From positions 1 through 8,543 of the forward strand of contig CAKPLQ010000049.1 in the NCBI GenBank assembly GCA_934167685.1: a DNA stretch of 8,543 bases. The letters are read 5' to 3'. How positions within the stretch are numbered: the first letter of the stretch is position 1; each line of letters starts with the position of its first letter. A program made the translations under genes and the position numbers. This document shows positions 1 through 6,892 of this stretch, piece after piece. This DNA is from an uncultured Clostridia bacterium. Its GTDB lineage: Bacteria; Bacillota; Clostridia; TANB77; CAG-508. The notes beneath the pieces are model-generated. The model made no database searches. It saw only the letters and a list, made by a program, of their open reading frames with translations, and had not been told where the DNA came from.

Positions 1-1
1 T

Positions 2-1519
2 GGTAATGCAAATGCAAGGGATATGATAACACTAAAAAATTCACTAGAAAGATTACCAGAAGTAAAAAGTGTTTTGGCAATGTGCCAATCACATAAATTA
101 AAAGAATTATATGAAAACTTAGACGAATTAAAAGATGTATTTGCATTAATAGAAAAATCAATAGTAGAAGACCCTCCTATGACAATAAAAGACGGTGGAA
201 TAATCAAACTAGGATATGATGAAGAAATAGATACATTAAAGAAAGCTTCTACTGAAGGAAAGACTTGGCTTGCAAAACTAGAAGCAGATGAAAAAGAAAA
301 GACTGGAATTAAAACTTTAAAAGTTGGATACAACAAAGTATTTGGATATTATATAGAAGTTTCAAAATCATTTGTATCACAAGTACCTGAAAGATTTATT
401 AGAAAACAAACATTAACAACAGGAGAAAGATATATAACAGACGAATTAAAAACAATTGAAAATCAAATTTTAGGAGCAGAAGAAAAGGTTGTAAACCTTG
501 AATATAATGCATTTGTAGAAATAAGAACAGAAATTGCTAAAAATATAAAGAGATTACAAAAAACAGCAAATGTAGTATCAACATTGGATGTTTTAGCTTC
601 ATTTGCACAAGTTGCAGAAGATATGAATTATTGTATGCCTGTTGTAAAAGATGATGGAATTATTAACATTAAAGAAGGCAGACATCCAGTAATTGAGAAA
701 ATGATAGGAAGCGGAAATTTTGTACCAAATGACACATATCTTGACAAAGAAGGAGACAGATTAGCAATAATTACAGGTCCTAATATGGCAGGAAAATCTA
801 CATATATGAGACAGGTAGCATTAATTACATTAATGGCACAAGTTGGAAGCTTTGTACCAGCAACAGAGGCACAAATTGGAGTAGTAGACAAAATTTTTAC
901 AAGAGTTGGAGCATCTGATGATTTAAGTATGGGGCAAAGTACATTTATGGTAGAAATGATGGAAGTTGCAACTATTCTAAAAGAAGCAACAGAAAACAGT
1001 TTAGTTATATTAGATGAAATAGGAAGAGGAACTTCAACATATGATGGACTTTCTATTGCATGGGCTGTTGCAGAATATATTGCAAATAAAGAAAAATGTG
1101 GTGCTAAAACATTATTTGCAACACATTATCATGAATTAATAGAACTTGCAAATAAACAGGAAGGAATAAAGAATTATTCAATTGCAGTAAAAGAAAAAGG
1201 AGAAGATATTATCTTTTTAAGAAAGATTGTTGAAGGTGGTACAGATGAAAGTTACGGTATTCACGTTGCACGTCTTGCAGGTGTTCCAAAAGTTGTTACT
1301 AAAAGAGCAGACGAAATTCTAACAAGCTTGGAAAGAAAAAGTATGCTTTCTGGCAAGAAACAAGAGAAGGAGAATAAGAAGGTTGTTGAGGGGCAATTCG
1401 ATATGTTTAATTTTAAATTAGCAGAAATTGCTCATGAAATTGACAAAATTGATTTAAATGAACTTACTCCTATTGATGCTCTTAATACTTTGGTTAAAAT
1501 TAAAGAAAAAATGAAATAA
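2..1519 (+). CDS. mutS: DNA mismatch repair protein MutS, C-terminal part (5' truncated by window)
   Basis: MutS recognises mismatches as a dimer and uses ATP to recruit the rest of mismatch repair. The frame is open to the left edge: codons 2-22 read GNANARD just before the Met at 23, matching the NARDL-type core-domain sequence of MutS, so Met23 is internal and the true start is upstream. Visible in order are the core/clamp region (KVGYNKVFGYYIEV, then ERYITDELK), the Walker A motif GPNMAGKST at 776-802, the Walker B region with LDEIGRGTS starting near 1010, and the FATHYHEL His-switch region. The C-terminal dimerisation end closes with LNELTPIDALNTL. QFDMF from base 1394 resembles the beta-clamp-binding motif of Bacillus MutS. 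About 505 residues are present against a usual 850-880, so roughly 350 N-terminal residues (mismatch-binding and connector domains) lie outside. The usual neighbour mutL does not follow. Confidence 0.97.
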   Translation, partial: GNANARDMITLKNSLERLPEVKSVLAMCQSHKLKELYENLDELKDVFALIEKSIVEDPPMTIKDGGIIKLGYDEEIDTLKKASTEGKTWLAKLEADEKEKTGIKTLKVGYNKVFGYYIEVSKSFVSQVPERFIRKQTLTTGERYITDELKTIENQILGAEEKVVNLEYNAFVEIRTEIAKNIKRLQKTANVVSTLDVLASFAQVAEDMNYCMPVVKDDGIINIKEGRHPVIEKMIGSGNFVPNDTYLDKEGDRLAIITGPNMAGKSTYMRQVALITLMAQVGSFVPATEAQIGVVDKIFTRVGASDDLSMGQSTFMVEMMEVATILKEATENSLVILDEIGRGTSTYDGLSIAWAVAEYIANKEKCGAKTLFATHYHELIELANKQEGIKNYSIAVKEKGEDIIFLRKIVEGGTDESYGIHVARLAGVPKVVTKRADEILTSLERKSMLSGKKQEKENKKVVEGQFDMFNFKLAEIAHEIDKIDLNELTPIDALNTLVKIKEKMK

Positions 1520-1525
1520 AAATTA

Positions 1526-1554
1526 TTGCATAAAAATATAAAAAATGATACAAC
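1526..1554 (+). promoter_or_regulatory. Possible promoter of the vanW operon
   Basis: The 83-base gap between mutS and vanW holds TTGCAT at 1526-1531, a 17-base spacer, and TACAAC at 1549-1554 preceded by TGA (an extended -10, TGnTACAAC). The -35 is weak (3 of 6) and the -10 moderate (4 of 6), helped by the TG extension and exact spacing. No hairpin terminator for mutS is visible in this gap, so read-through from mutS is also possible. Confidence 0.4.
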
Positions 1555-1602
1555 GAATTCGAAAATAAAGAAAAAACATGTTGAAAATTTAAGGGGAAAA
1601 AG

Positions 1603-2445
1603 ATGAAAAGAAACAAAAAAAGAAAATTATTTTGCGAATATGGACCAGTTTGTTATAAAATATCATTGATAAAAGAAACGCTAAAAAAAGATTTAAAGGA
1701 CTTAAAAGCAGGTAGAAAATTTGCAAAAAATAAAAATAAGAACAACTTTGAATACATATGGAAAGGTGATGCAAAAATTTTATTAAGAAATTTGTATGGA
1801 GTAGATATGCAATTACAAAAAAACAAAGTTGTCAATTTGCAATTAGCAAGTAAAAAAATAGATGGAATTATAATAAAACCAGGAGATGAGTTCTCATTTT
1901 GGAATTTAGTAGGTAATGCAACAAAAAGAAAAGGATACTTAGAAGGGCTAGTTATTAGTAATAGTAAGAAGAAAAAAGGAGTAGGAGGAGGACTTTGCCA
2001 AATGGCCAATATGATACATTGGTTAGTATTGCACACTCCTTTAGAAGTAACAGAAATGCATCATCATTCAGATGCATTATTTCCAGATGTAAAAAGAAGA
2101 GTGCCATTTGGAACAGGGACATCAATCTGTTATAAGGCCTTAGACTATAGATTTAAGAATGTAACTAAATATCCAGTTCAAATTAGAGTATGGTTAGATG
2201 AAACAATGTTATATGGAGAAATTAGAAGCACAGAACCACTTAAAGAAAAATATAAAATTGTAGAAGAAGATAGTTATTATGCTAAAGAAGATGACGGAAT
2301 ATTTTATAGGAATAGCAAAGTATATAGAATAATTACTGACAAAGAAACAAAACAAGAAATAAAAAAGGAATTAATACTAAATAATCATTCCAAAGTTATG
2401 TATGATTATGATTTAATACCAAAAGAAGAAATTAGGATGAATTAA
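1603..2445 (+). CDS. VanW family protein
   Basis: The 280-residue protein matches the VanW family over its whole length, and VanW of VanB-type clusters is about the same size. Family signatures seen are KPGDEFSFW (residues 92-100), GGGLCQ (128-133), MHHHSD (152-157), and the following FPD...PFGTGTS block. The molecular function of VanW is not established. There is no signal peptide or membrane segment; the N-terminus is very basic, so a cytoplasmic location is likely. The start is set by AAGGGG at 1591-1596, six bases before ATG 1603. It is the first gene of a packed unit: its TAA is directly followed by the ATG of the adenylation enzyme. No vanR/S/H/B/X genes are nearby, so a vancomycin-resistance label would mislead. 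Family assignment is near certain; the role is unknown. Confidence 0.93.
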   Translation: MKRNKKRKLFCEYGPVCYKISLIKETLKKDLKDLKAGRKFAKNKNKNNFEYIWKGDAKILLRNLYGVDMQLQKNKVVNLQLASKKIDGIIIKPGDEFSFWNLVGNATKRKGYLEGLVISNSKKKKGVGGGLCQMANMIHWLVLHTPLEVTEMHHHSDALFPDVKRRVPFGTGTSICYKALDYRFKNVTKYPVQIRVWLDETMLYGEIRSTEPLKEKYKIVEEDSYYAKEDDGIFYRNSKVYRIITDKETKQEIKKELILNNHSKVMYDYDLIPKEEIRMN

Positions 2446-3918
2446 ATGATTTTAGATGAAATATTAAAAAACTTAAAAAGTAAAAAAGAAGATAGAGCAT
2501 ATACGGCAAATAACCAAAGTTATTCTTATGCTGAACTTTACCAATACATTTGTAATATATATCAATTTATATTATTAAACAATAAAGAAAAAAAGCCAAT
2601 TATAGTTTATGGACATAAAGAAGTTTATATGAAAGCTATTTTTTTAGCATGTTCATTTGCAGGAGTAGCTTATGTGCCAATTGATGAGAGTATTCCAAAA
2701 GAAAGAATTGATTTAATTATAAAACAAGTAAATCCATATTGTATCTTTGGAGATTTTGAAAGTAATCAATGTAAAAATATTTCTAAAAAGCAAATTTATG
2801 AAATGATGAAAAATGAAACTTTTAATCAAATAGAGCAAATTTACTTAAATGATGATGATATATATTATATCATTTTTACATCAGGGAGTACTGGTGTACC
2901 TAAAGGAGTAAAAGTAACTTACGAGAATTTGAATTCTTGTATTAATTGGCTAAAAGAAATAACAAATGCAAAAAATGAAATAATATTAAATCAAGCAAAT
3001 TTTTCATTTGATTTATCAGTGGCAGACTTATACTTAAGTGCAGTAAGTGGAAGTGAACACTTTATATTAGAAAACAATATGGTGTTTGACTTTTCAAATA
3101 CTTTTAAACAACTAAAACAAAGCAATGCAACTCTAGCTGTAATGACACCATCGTTTGCAGATTTACTGTTAATAGATAAAAAATTTGGAGAAGAAATATT
3201 ACCCAATTTAAAAACTATAATTTTTTGTGGAGAAACATTATTAAAAACAACAATTCAGAAATTATATACACAATTTACAGATATAAAAATTATAAATTGT
3301 TATGGGCCAACAGAATGCACATTTGCAGTAACCAGTATAGAAATAACACCAGAAATATTAGAACAAGAAAATGTACCCATAGGAAAGCCAAAGACAAATG
3401 TAGAAATAAAAATATTAGATGAAAATAGAAGAACTTTACCTGATAATCAAGTTGGAGAAATTTTGATATTAGGAGAGAGTGTTGCAAAAGGATATGTAGG
3501 AGAAGTAAAAGAACAAACATTTATAGACTATAACGGAAAAAGAGCATATTTAACAGGAGACTTAGGATATTGGAGTAACGGAAATTTATATTATAAATGT
3601 AGAAAAGATAAGCAAATAAAGTATAAAGGATATAGAATAGAATTATCAGATATAGAAAAGAATCTTTATGATTTAAACTATTTTGAAAAAGCAAAAGTTA
3701 TAGAAAAAATATCTGAAGAAAATAAAGTGATTAAGTTAATAGCTTTTGTAAAATTAAAAAATAATATAAATAAAACTGAAATAGAAATAAAAAAAGAGTT
3801 GGCGTCAAGACTACCAGAATATATGAGGCCAAGTATTAAGATATTAGAGGAATTTCCGATAAATAATAACGGAAAAACAGATATTGCAAAATTAAGGGGA
3901 CTAGTAAATGGAAGATAA
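2446..3918 (+). CDS. DltA-like amino-acid adenylation enzyme (carrier protein ligase)
   Basis: This is a stand-alone ANL-superfamily adenylation enzyme of 490 residues, the DltA size. It should activate an amino acid with ATP and load it onto the thiol of the carrier protein encoded next. Core motifs in order are TSGSTGVPKG (145-154), FSFDLSV with Asp189, FCGE with Cys261, YGPTE (286-290), the TGDLG motif, CRKDKQIK (from 385), and NNNGKTD with the C-terminal catalytic Lys477. Asp189 and Cys261 fall where DltA has its substrate Asp and the Cys linked to D-alanine selectivity, so D-alanine is the best guess, from motif position only. Position 385 is Cys where Gly is usual. The ATG abuts the vanW stop, with AGGA at 2434-2437 inside vanW. 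The 3' end overlaps the carrier gene by 11 bases. DltB and DltD are absent, so the product need not be D-alanylated teichoic acid; another adenylation specificity is possible. Confidence 0.92.
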   Translation: MILDEILKNLKSKKEDRAYTANNQSYSYAELYQYICNIYQFILLNNKEKKPIIVYGHKEVYMKAIFLACSFAGVAYVPIDESIPKERIDLIIKQVNPYCIFGDFESNQCKNISKKQIYEMMKNETFNQIEQIYLNDDDIYYIIFTSGSTGVPKGVKVTYENLNSCINWLKEITNAKNEIILNQANFSFDLSVADLYLSAVSGSEHFILENNMVFDFSNTFKQLKQSNATLAVMTPSFADLLLIDKKFGEEILPNLKTIIFCGETLLKTTIQKLYTQFTDIKIINCYGPTECTFAVTSIEITPEILEQENVPIGKPKTNVEIKILDENRRTLPDNQVGEILILGESVAKGYVGEVKEQTFIDYNGKRAYLTGDLGYWSNGNLYYKCRKDKQIKYKGYRIELSDIEKNLYDLNYFEKAKVIEKISEENKVIKLIAFVKLKNNINKTEIEIKKELASRLPEYMRPSIKILEEFPINNNGKTDIAKLRGLVNGR

Positions 3919-4165
3919 AATTATTAATATAATTGCAGAAGTATGTGAAAATGAAGGAATAAAAGATAATTTAGATATAGATTTAATAGAAAATGAAATA
4001 TTAGATTCTTTAGCTTTTATAAATTTGATATCAAGACTTGAAGATGAGTTCGATATTGAAATACAGCCAACACAAGTAAAACCAGATACTTGGAGAAATA
4101 TTAATTCTATAGTTGAGTTGGTTAAAAGCTATACCAAAGAAGGGAGGGACAATGGAAAAAATTAA
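3908..4165 (+). CDS. DltC-like acyl/peptidyl carrier protein
   Basis: This 85-residue acidic protein has the size and helical pattern of a carrier protein. The phosphopantetheine attachment site is LDSL with Ser34 (codon at 4007-4009), followed by a helix (FINLISRLEDEFDIEI) typical of helix II. The later part (VKPDTWRNINSIVELV) resembles the DltC C-terminal layout with its conserved W-x-x-x-x-x-I pattern. It should receive an aminoacyl group from the adenylation enzyme just upstream, after activation by a phosphopantetheinyl transferase encoded elsewhere. RBS AAGGGG at 3894-3899 stands eight bases before the ATG. The gene overlaps the adenylation gene by 11 bases and the membrane protein gene by 14, which implies translational coupling. 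It could equally be called a generic peptidyl carrier protein; the pairing with a DltA-like enzyme favours the Dlt-type reading. Confidence 0.9.
   Translation: MEDKIINIIAEVCENEGIKDNLDIDLIENEILDSLAFINLISRLEDEFDIEIQPTQVKPDTWRNINSIVELVKSYTKEGRDNGKN
4142..4148 (+). promoter_or_regulatory. RBS that fixes the start of the O-antigen ligase-like gene
   Basis: GGGAGGG lies just before ATG 4152, inside the 3' end of the carrier gene. It makes 4152 the start rather than the in-frame ATG at 4113, which has no Shine-Dalgarno sequence and would add 13 non-homologous residues (SWLKAIPKK...) encoded within the carrier gene. Confidence 0.75.
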
Positions 4166-5333
4166 AGAAAAAAATATTTTAGCAAAAATAACAGAAGTAT
4201 ATATAATAGTGATGGTAATGCTATTTCCTTTATTGGTTGACTCGACAGGTTTTTTTAGGATTTTAGAGGCTAAATATAGTTATTTTTTAATTATAAATAC
4301 AATTTATATTTCGGTTTTATTTATAATGATACTATATTATTGGTTCTTTAAAAATACCAATATTTTTAAAGAAATAAAGTTACACAGAATTCAATGGGCA
4401 GTAATAGTATTTTTAATAATAAATATAATTTCAACTATATTATCTCCATTTTTTAAAGAATATAATTTATTTGTTGGAGTTGGAAGAGCAGAAGGACTGA
4501 TAAGCATAGCCCTGTATTGTTTGAGTTTTTTGAATATTACTATGTTTGGGGAATTTAAAAAGAGATATAATGTATATTTTTCAGTAGCTTCAATAATGGT
4601 AAGTTCAATAGCAATACTTCAGTATATAGGATTTAATCCTTTTAATATGTATCAAAATGGAATTGGAACACATAATGTGAGTTTTATAGGGACAATTGGC
4701 AATATTGCTTTTGTATCAGCATTTTATTGCATATATTTGACAATTTCAATGGCATCATATGTATTTGTAGAAGAAGAGAAAAAATATATAAAAATAATAT
4801 ATTTACTTTCAATATATATGGGATTTTTTATATTTGAAGTTTTAGATGTATTAGGTGGAGCAGTGGCATTTTGTGGAACCTTAGTTTTAACAATTCCTTT
4901 TATAATAACTAATAGTAAAAGGTTATCTCGACTATTAATTGTTGGCACAATGATTTTATTAGGATACTTAACTAATATAATAGTAAATCCAGTATATTAT
5001 TATGATATAGGAAAACTTAAACTAGATTTTCAAATAAATGAAATAGCAATAGCTTTATTAGCAGTAATAGTAATTTTTATAGGGTTGGCACATGTTTTAA
5101 AAAATAGAGAATTTGATATTTCTAAGAACAAAAAGGTAATAAAACTATTTTATCTAGCTTTAGTTTTATGTGTAGTTATAGGTGTAGCTACAATATATTT
5201 TGTGAATTTTTCAGATGGATTTTTATATGAAATACATGAGATATTACATGGGAATTTTGATGATGATTTTGGAACATATAGAATATTCTTATGGAGAAGA
5301 AGTCTATCATTGGTAAAAGATTATCCAATTATT

Positions 5334-5334
5334 C
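5334..5334 (+). other. Apparent +1 base (frameshift site) in the ligase-like gene
   Basis: The frame reads DYPII up to base 5333, then an extra C, then GTGSDTF from 5335 in the next frame. The joined YPII-GTGSDTF sequence fits the G-T-G-x-D-x-F loop seen in Gram-positive homologues. There is no homopolymer and no classical slippery heptamer. The frame-0 codon at the site is CGG, a rare arginine codon in this AGA-using window. Confidence 0.75.
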
Positions 5335-5673
5335 GGAACAGGTTCAGATACATTTGCAATAAGATTTATGGATAAATATACTCAAGATGTAGCAAGTTTA
5401 GGGGAACTTACAATAAATGATACTGCGGCCAATAATTATTTAACAATTTTAGTTAATACAGGATTTTTGGGACTAATATCTTATTTAATTTATATTATTT
5501 TACAAATAATAAATGGATTGAAAAATATTAATAAATATTCAGTAATATTTTTTATAGCGTTTATTTGTTATTTAATACAAGATTGTTTCAATTTATGGGT
5601 AGTAATAGTAACACCAATATTTTGGATACTAATGGCTTTAGTGTTTATAAGCACAAATGCCAACACAAATGAA

Positions 5674-5678
5674 AGGGG
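5674..5678 (+). promoter_or_regulatory. RBS that fixes the start of the surface protein gene
   Basis: AGGGG with eight bases of spacing precedes ATG 5687. Earlier in-frame ATGs at 5657 and 5669 lack a Shine-Dalgarno sequence, and 5669 would sit on top of this one. The 5687 start gives a normal membrane-anchor N-terminus: a short basic stretch, then a hydrophobic run. Confidence 0.75.
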
Positions 5679-5686
5679 AAAAGAAG

Positions 5687-6844
5687 ATGAAAGAAAAATT
5701 TAAAAGAGTAATATTTGCTATAATAATAGTAGCATTAATTTTAGTACTAGGAGTAGTTATAAAAACAGGAAAGTTGAAAAAATTAGAAGGATATATGTAT
5801 TCTTTTGCTGCTGAAATTACAGATTCTGCAACAGATAGTAATGCAACAAGTAGCAATGTGCAAGGATGTGCTACAAGCAGTAATGCAACAAGTAGTAACG
5901 CAAAAGGATGTGCTACAAGCAGTGATGCAACAAGTAGCAATGCACAAGGATGTGCCACAAGTAGTGATGCAAAGAGTGATAATACTCAAGTAACAGAAAC
6001 AATAAAAGTAACAAATACACAGACTGAAAGTAAACAAAATACTAGTACACCTAGTACATCACAAACTAAAAAAGAACCAGAAGAAGTAAAAACAGAAACA
6101 AAGAAAACAGCTGAAACAGGTTTAATTTATAACAATTCAGAAATAACACCAGAAATTTTAGAAAAAATATCTAATAATACAGAATTACAAAACATAACAA
6201 TTAATTTGGATGAAAATGTTAATATAAGTAGAGATGTATTTATGGCTATCAAAGAAAAGAATATAAAATTAACTGTAAATACTGGAGAAAATCAAATAAT
6301 ATTTGATGGTAATAATATAGAAATAACAAAAGATATAAATGCTGAAATTTCATATAATTTAGTAAATAAAGATTCATTATTAAAAGAAATTGTACAAGAA
6401 GGTGTAGTAATTAATTTTGCTAACAATGGTGAATTGCCAGGTACAGCATTAATTAGAATAAAAGCAACAGAAGAATTGAAACAAGCACTAGATATGGATA
6501 CAATACTTGTATATTATTATAATGAAGAAACAAAAGAATTAACACAAATGACAGATGATGCTATATATAATGAAGATGGATACATAGAATTTTCAATAAA
6601 CCACAATTCAAAGTATTTGTTAGTAAATAAACTTATAGAAGAAAAGGAATATTCAGTAACAACTACAAGTGGAGACGTTAAAGAAAAAGATAAAGTTTCA
6701 TTCTTAGAAAGTCACAAAATGTATGTTATCATCATTGGAGTTTCTATATTAGCTATAATTGTTGTTGTTGTAATTTTAATTGTGGATAAGAAACTTAAAA
6801 ATAAAAAAGATGATAAAAACAACAAGGATGAAAAAATAGATTAG
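5687..6844 (+). CDS. Membrane-anchored surface protein with Ser/Thr-rich Cys-containing repeats
   Basis: I do not recognise a named family. The 385-residue protein has a basic start and hydrophobic segment (about residues 8-25). Next is a Ser/Thr/Asn-rich low-complexity stalk (about 44-145) with three 14-residue repeats of the type ATSSNxxGCATSSx, then a mixed alpha/beta outer region (about 145-325). A second membrane segment (345-366) is followed by a lysine/aspartate-rich tail. No LPxTG motif is present. The outer region resembles modules common in Firmicute surface proteins: an 'I..EVF.AIK...ITVNTG...I.F.G..I' part and a final part ending NHNSKYLLVNK, like the NHFSKY endings of such modules. 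Both ends are probably inside, with a loop of about 320 residues outside. The gene overlaps the ligase-like gene by 17 bases and is last in the operon. A cleaved signal peptide is less likely because the polar stretch after the hydrophobic run is long. Confidence 0.85.
   Translation: MKEKFKRVIFAIIIVALILVLGVVIKTGKLKKLEGYMYSFAAEITDSATDSNATSSNVQGCATSSNATSSNAKGCATSSDATSSNAQGCATSSDAKSDNTQVTETIKVTNTQTESKQNTSTPSTSQTKKEPEEVKTETKKTAETGLIYNNSEITPEILEKISNNTELQNITINLDENVNISRDVFMAIKEKNIKLTVNTGENQIIFDGNNIEITKDINAEISYNLVNKDSLLKEIVQEGVVINFANNGELPGTALIRIKATEELKQALDMDTILVYYYNEETKELTQMTDDAIYNEDGYIEFSINHNSKYLLVNKLIEEKEYSVTTTSGDVKEKDKVSFLESHKMYVIIIGVSILAIIVVVVILIVDKKLKNKKDDKNNKDEKID
5843..5968 (+). repeat. Three tandem 42-bp coding repeats
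   Basis: Units lie at 5843-5884, 5885-5926 and 5927-5968. Each encodes 14 residues of the form ATSSN-x-x-GC-ATSS-[N/D] with one Cys (Cys61, Cys75, Cys89). Adjacent units differ at about five or six bases, mostly silent or N/D, Q/K and V/A changes. Shorter ATDSN and AKSDN relics flank the array, and within each unit the five-residue AT-S-S-N/D block occurs twice. Confidence 0.9.
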
Positions 6845-6851
6845 AAAAAAC

Positions 6852-6880
6852 GGAGGCTTCTTAAAAGCCTCTATTGTTTT
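6852..6880 (+). terminator. Rho-independent terminator after the surface protein gene
   Basis: GAGGCTT at 6853-6859 pairs with AAGCCTC at 6865-6871 around a five-base loop, with a possible extra G-T pair outside. It is preceded by an A-run and followed by TATTGTTTT. It starts eight bases after the stop codon and closes the five-gene unit. The T tract is interrupted, so termination may be partial. Confidence 0.88.
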
Positions 6881-6892
6881 AAGGAGTAATAA

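Larger units (their letters stand above)
4152..5703 (+). pseudogene. O-antigen ligase (Wzy/WaaL-like) family membrane protein, frameshifted
   Basis: The polytopic membrane protein has about 13-14 predicted hydrophobic segments. Members of this superfamily polymerise or transfer undecaprenyl-linked glycans outside the membrane (O-antigen polymerases and ligases, teichuronic-acid polymerases, O-oligosaccharyltransferases). Two overlapping frames are needed: 4152-5375 carries the first 11 segments and the start of the large outer loop (GTYRIFLWRRSLSLVKDYPII), and 5335-5703 continues with GTGSDTFAIRFMDKYTQD, NNYLTILVNTGFLGLISYL and two more segments. Removing the single base C5334 joins them into one 516-residue protein of normal size. 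In the family motif H-[NSQ]-x9-G-x-x-[GTY] the His position is Ala (codon GCC, 5428-5430). Without correction the first product ends in 13 out-of-frame residues. It overlaps the carrier gene by 14 bases and the surface protein gene by 17. Sequencing error or true inactivation cannot be separated here. Confidence 0.8.

Noticed and set aside
1554..1561. Palindrome CGAATTCG between mutS and vanW
   Set aside because: Only eight bases, no loop and no T tract; too short to support a terminator or an operator claim.
3225..3422. Plus-strand 65-codon frame inside the adenylation gene
   Set aside because: Out-of-frame shadow with Asn/Arg/Ile/Lys-rich low-information sequence and no RBS.
4113..4151. 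Earlier ATG for the ligase-like protein
   Set aside because: No RBS, lies inside the carrier protein gene, and adds residues unlike the family; ATG 4152 has GGGAGGG directly upstream.
1603..4165. Vancomycin resistance cluster
   Set aside because: Only VanW is present; no ligase of the D-Ala-D-Lac/D-Ser type, VanH, VanX, VanY or VanRS is in the window, and the adenylation enzyme is not a D-Ala-D-Ala ligase-type protein.
5657..5686. Upstream start for the surface protein
   Set aside because: No Shine-Dalgarno before ATG 5657; AGGGG is correctly placed for ATG 5687 and falls inside the would-be extension.
5368..5703. Separate small membrane protein gene starting at ATG 5368
   Set aside because: No RBS before 5368, and its sequence is the C-terminal continuation of the ligase-like protein after a one-base frameshift.
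5638..5958. Minus-strand 106-codon open frame with repeated AHPCALLLVA-type residues
   Set aside because: It is the antisense shadow of the 42-bp repeats in the surface protein gene and has no convincing RBS; the other minus-strand frames across the window are likewise shadows of AT-rich coding DNA.
5843..5968. Possible CRISPR-like repeat array
   Set aside because: The 42-bp units are contiguous without spacers, keep the reading frame and vary mainly at silent or conservative codon positions, so they are protein repeats.
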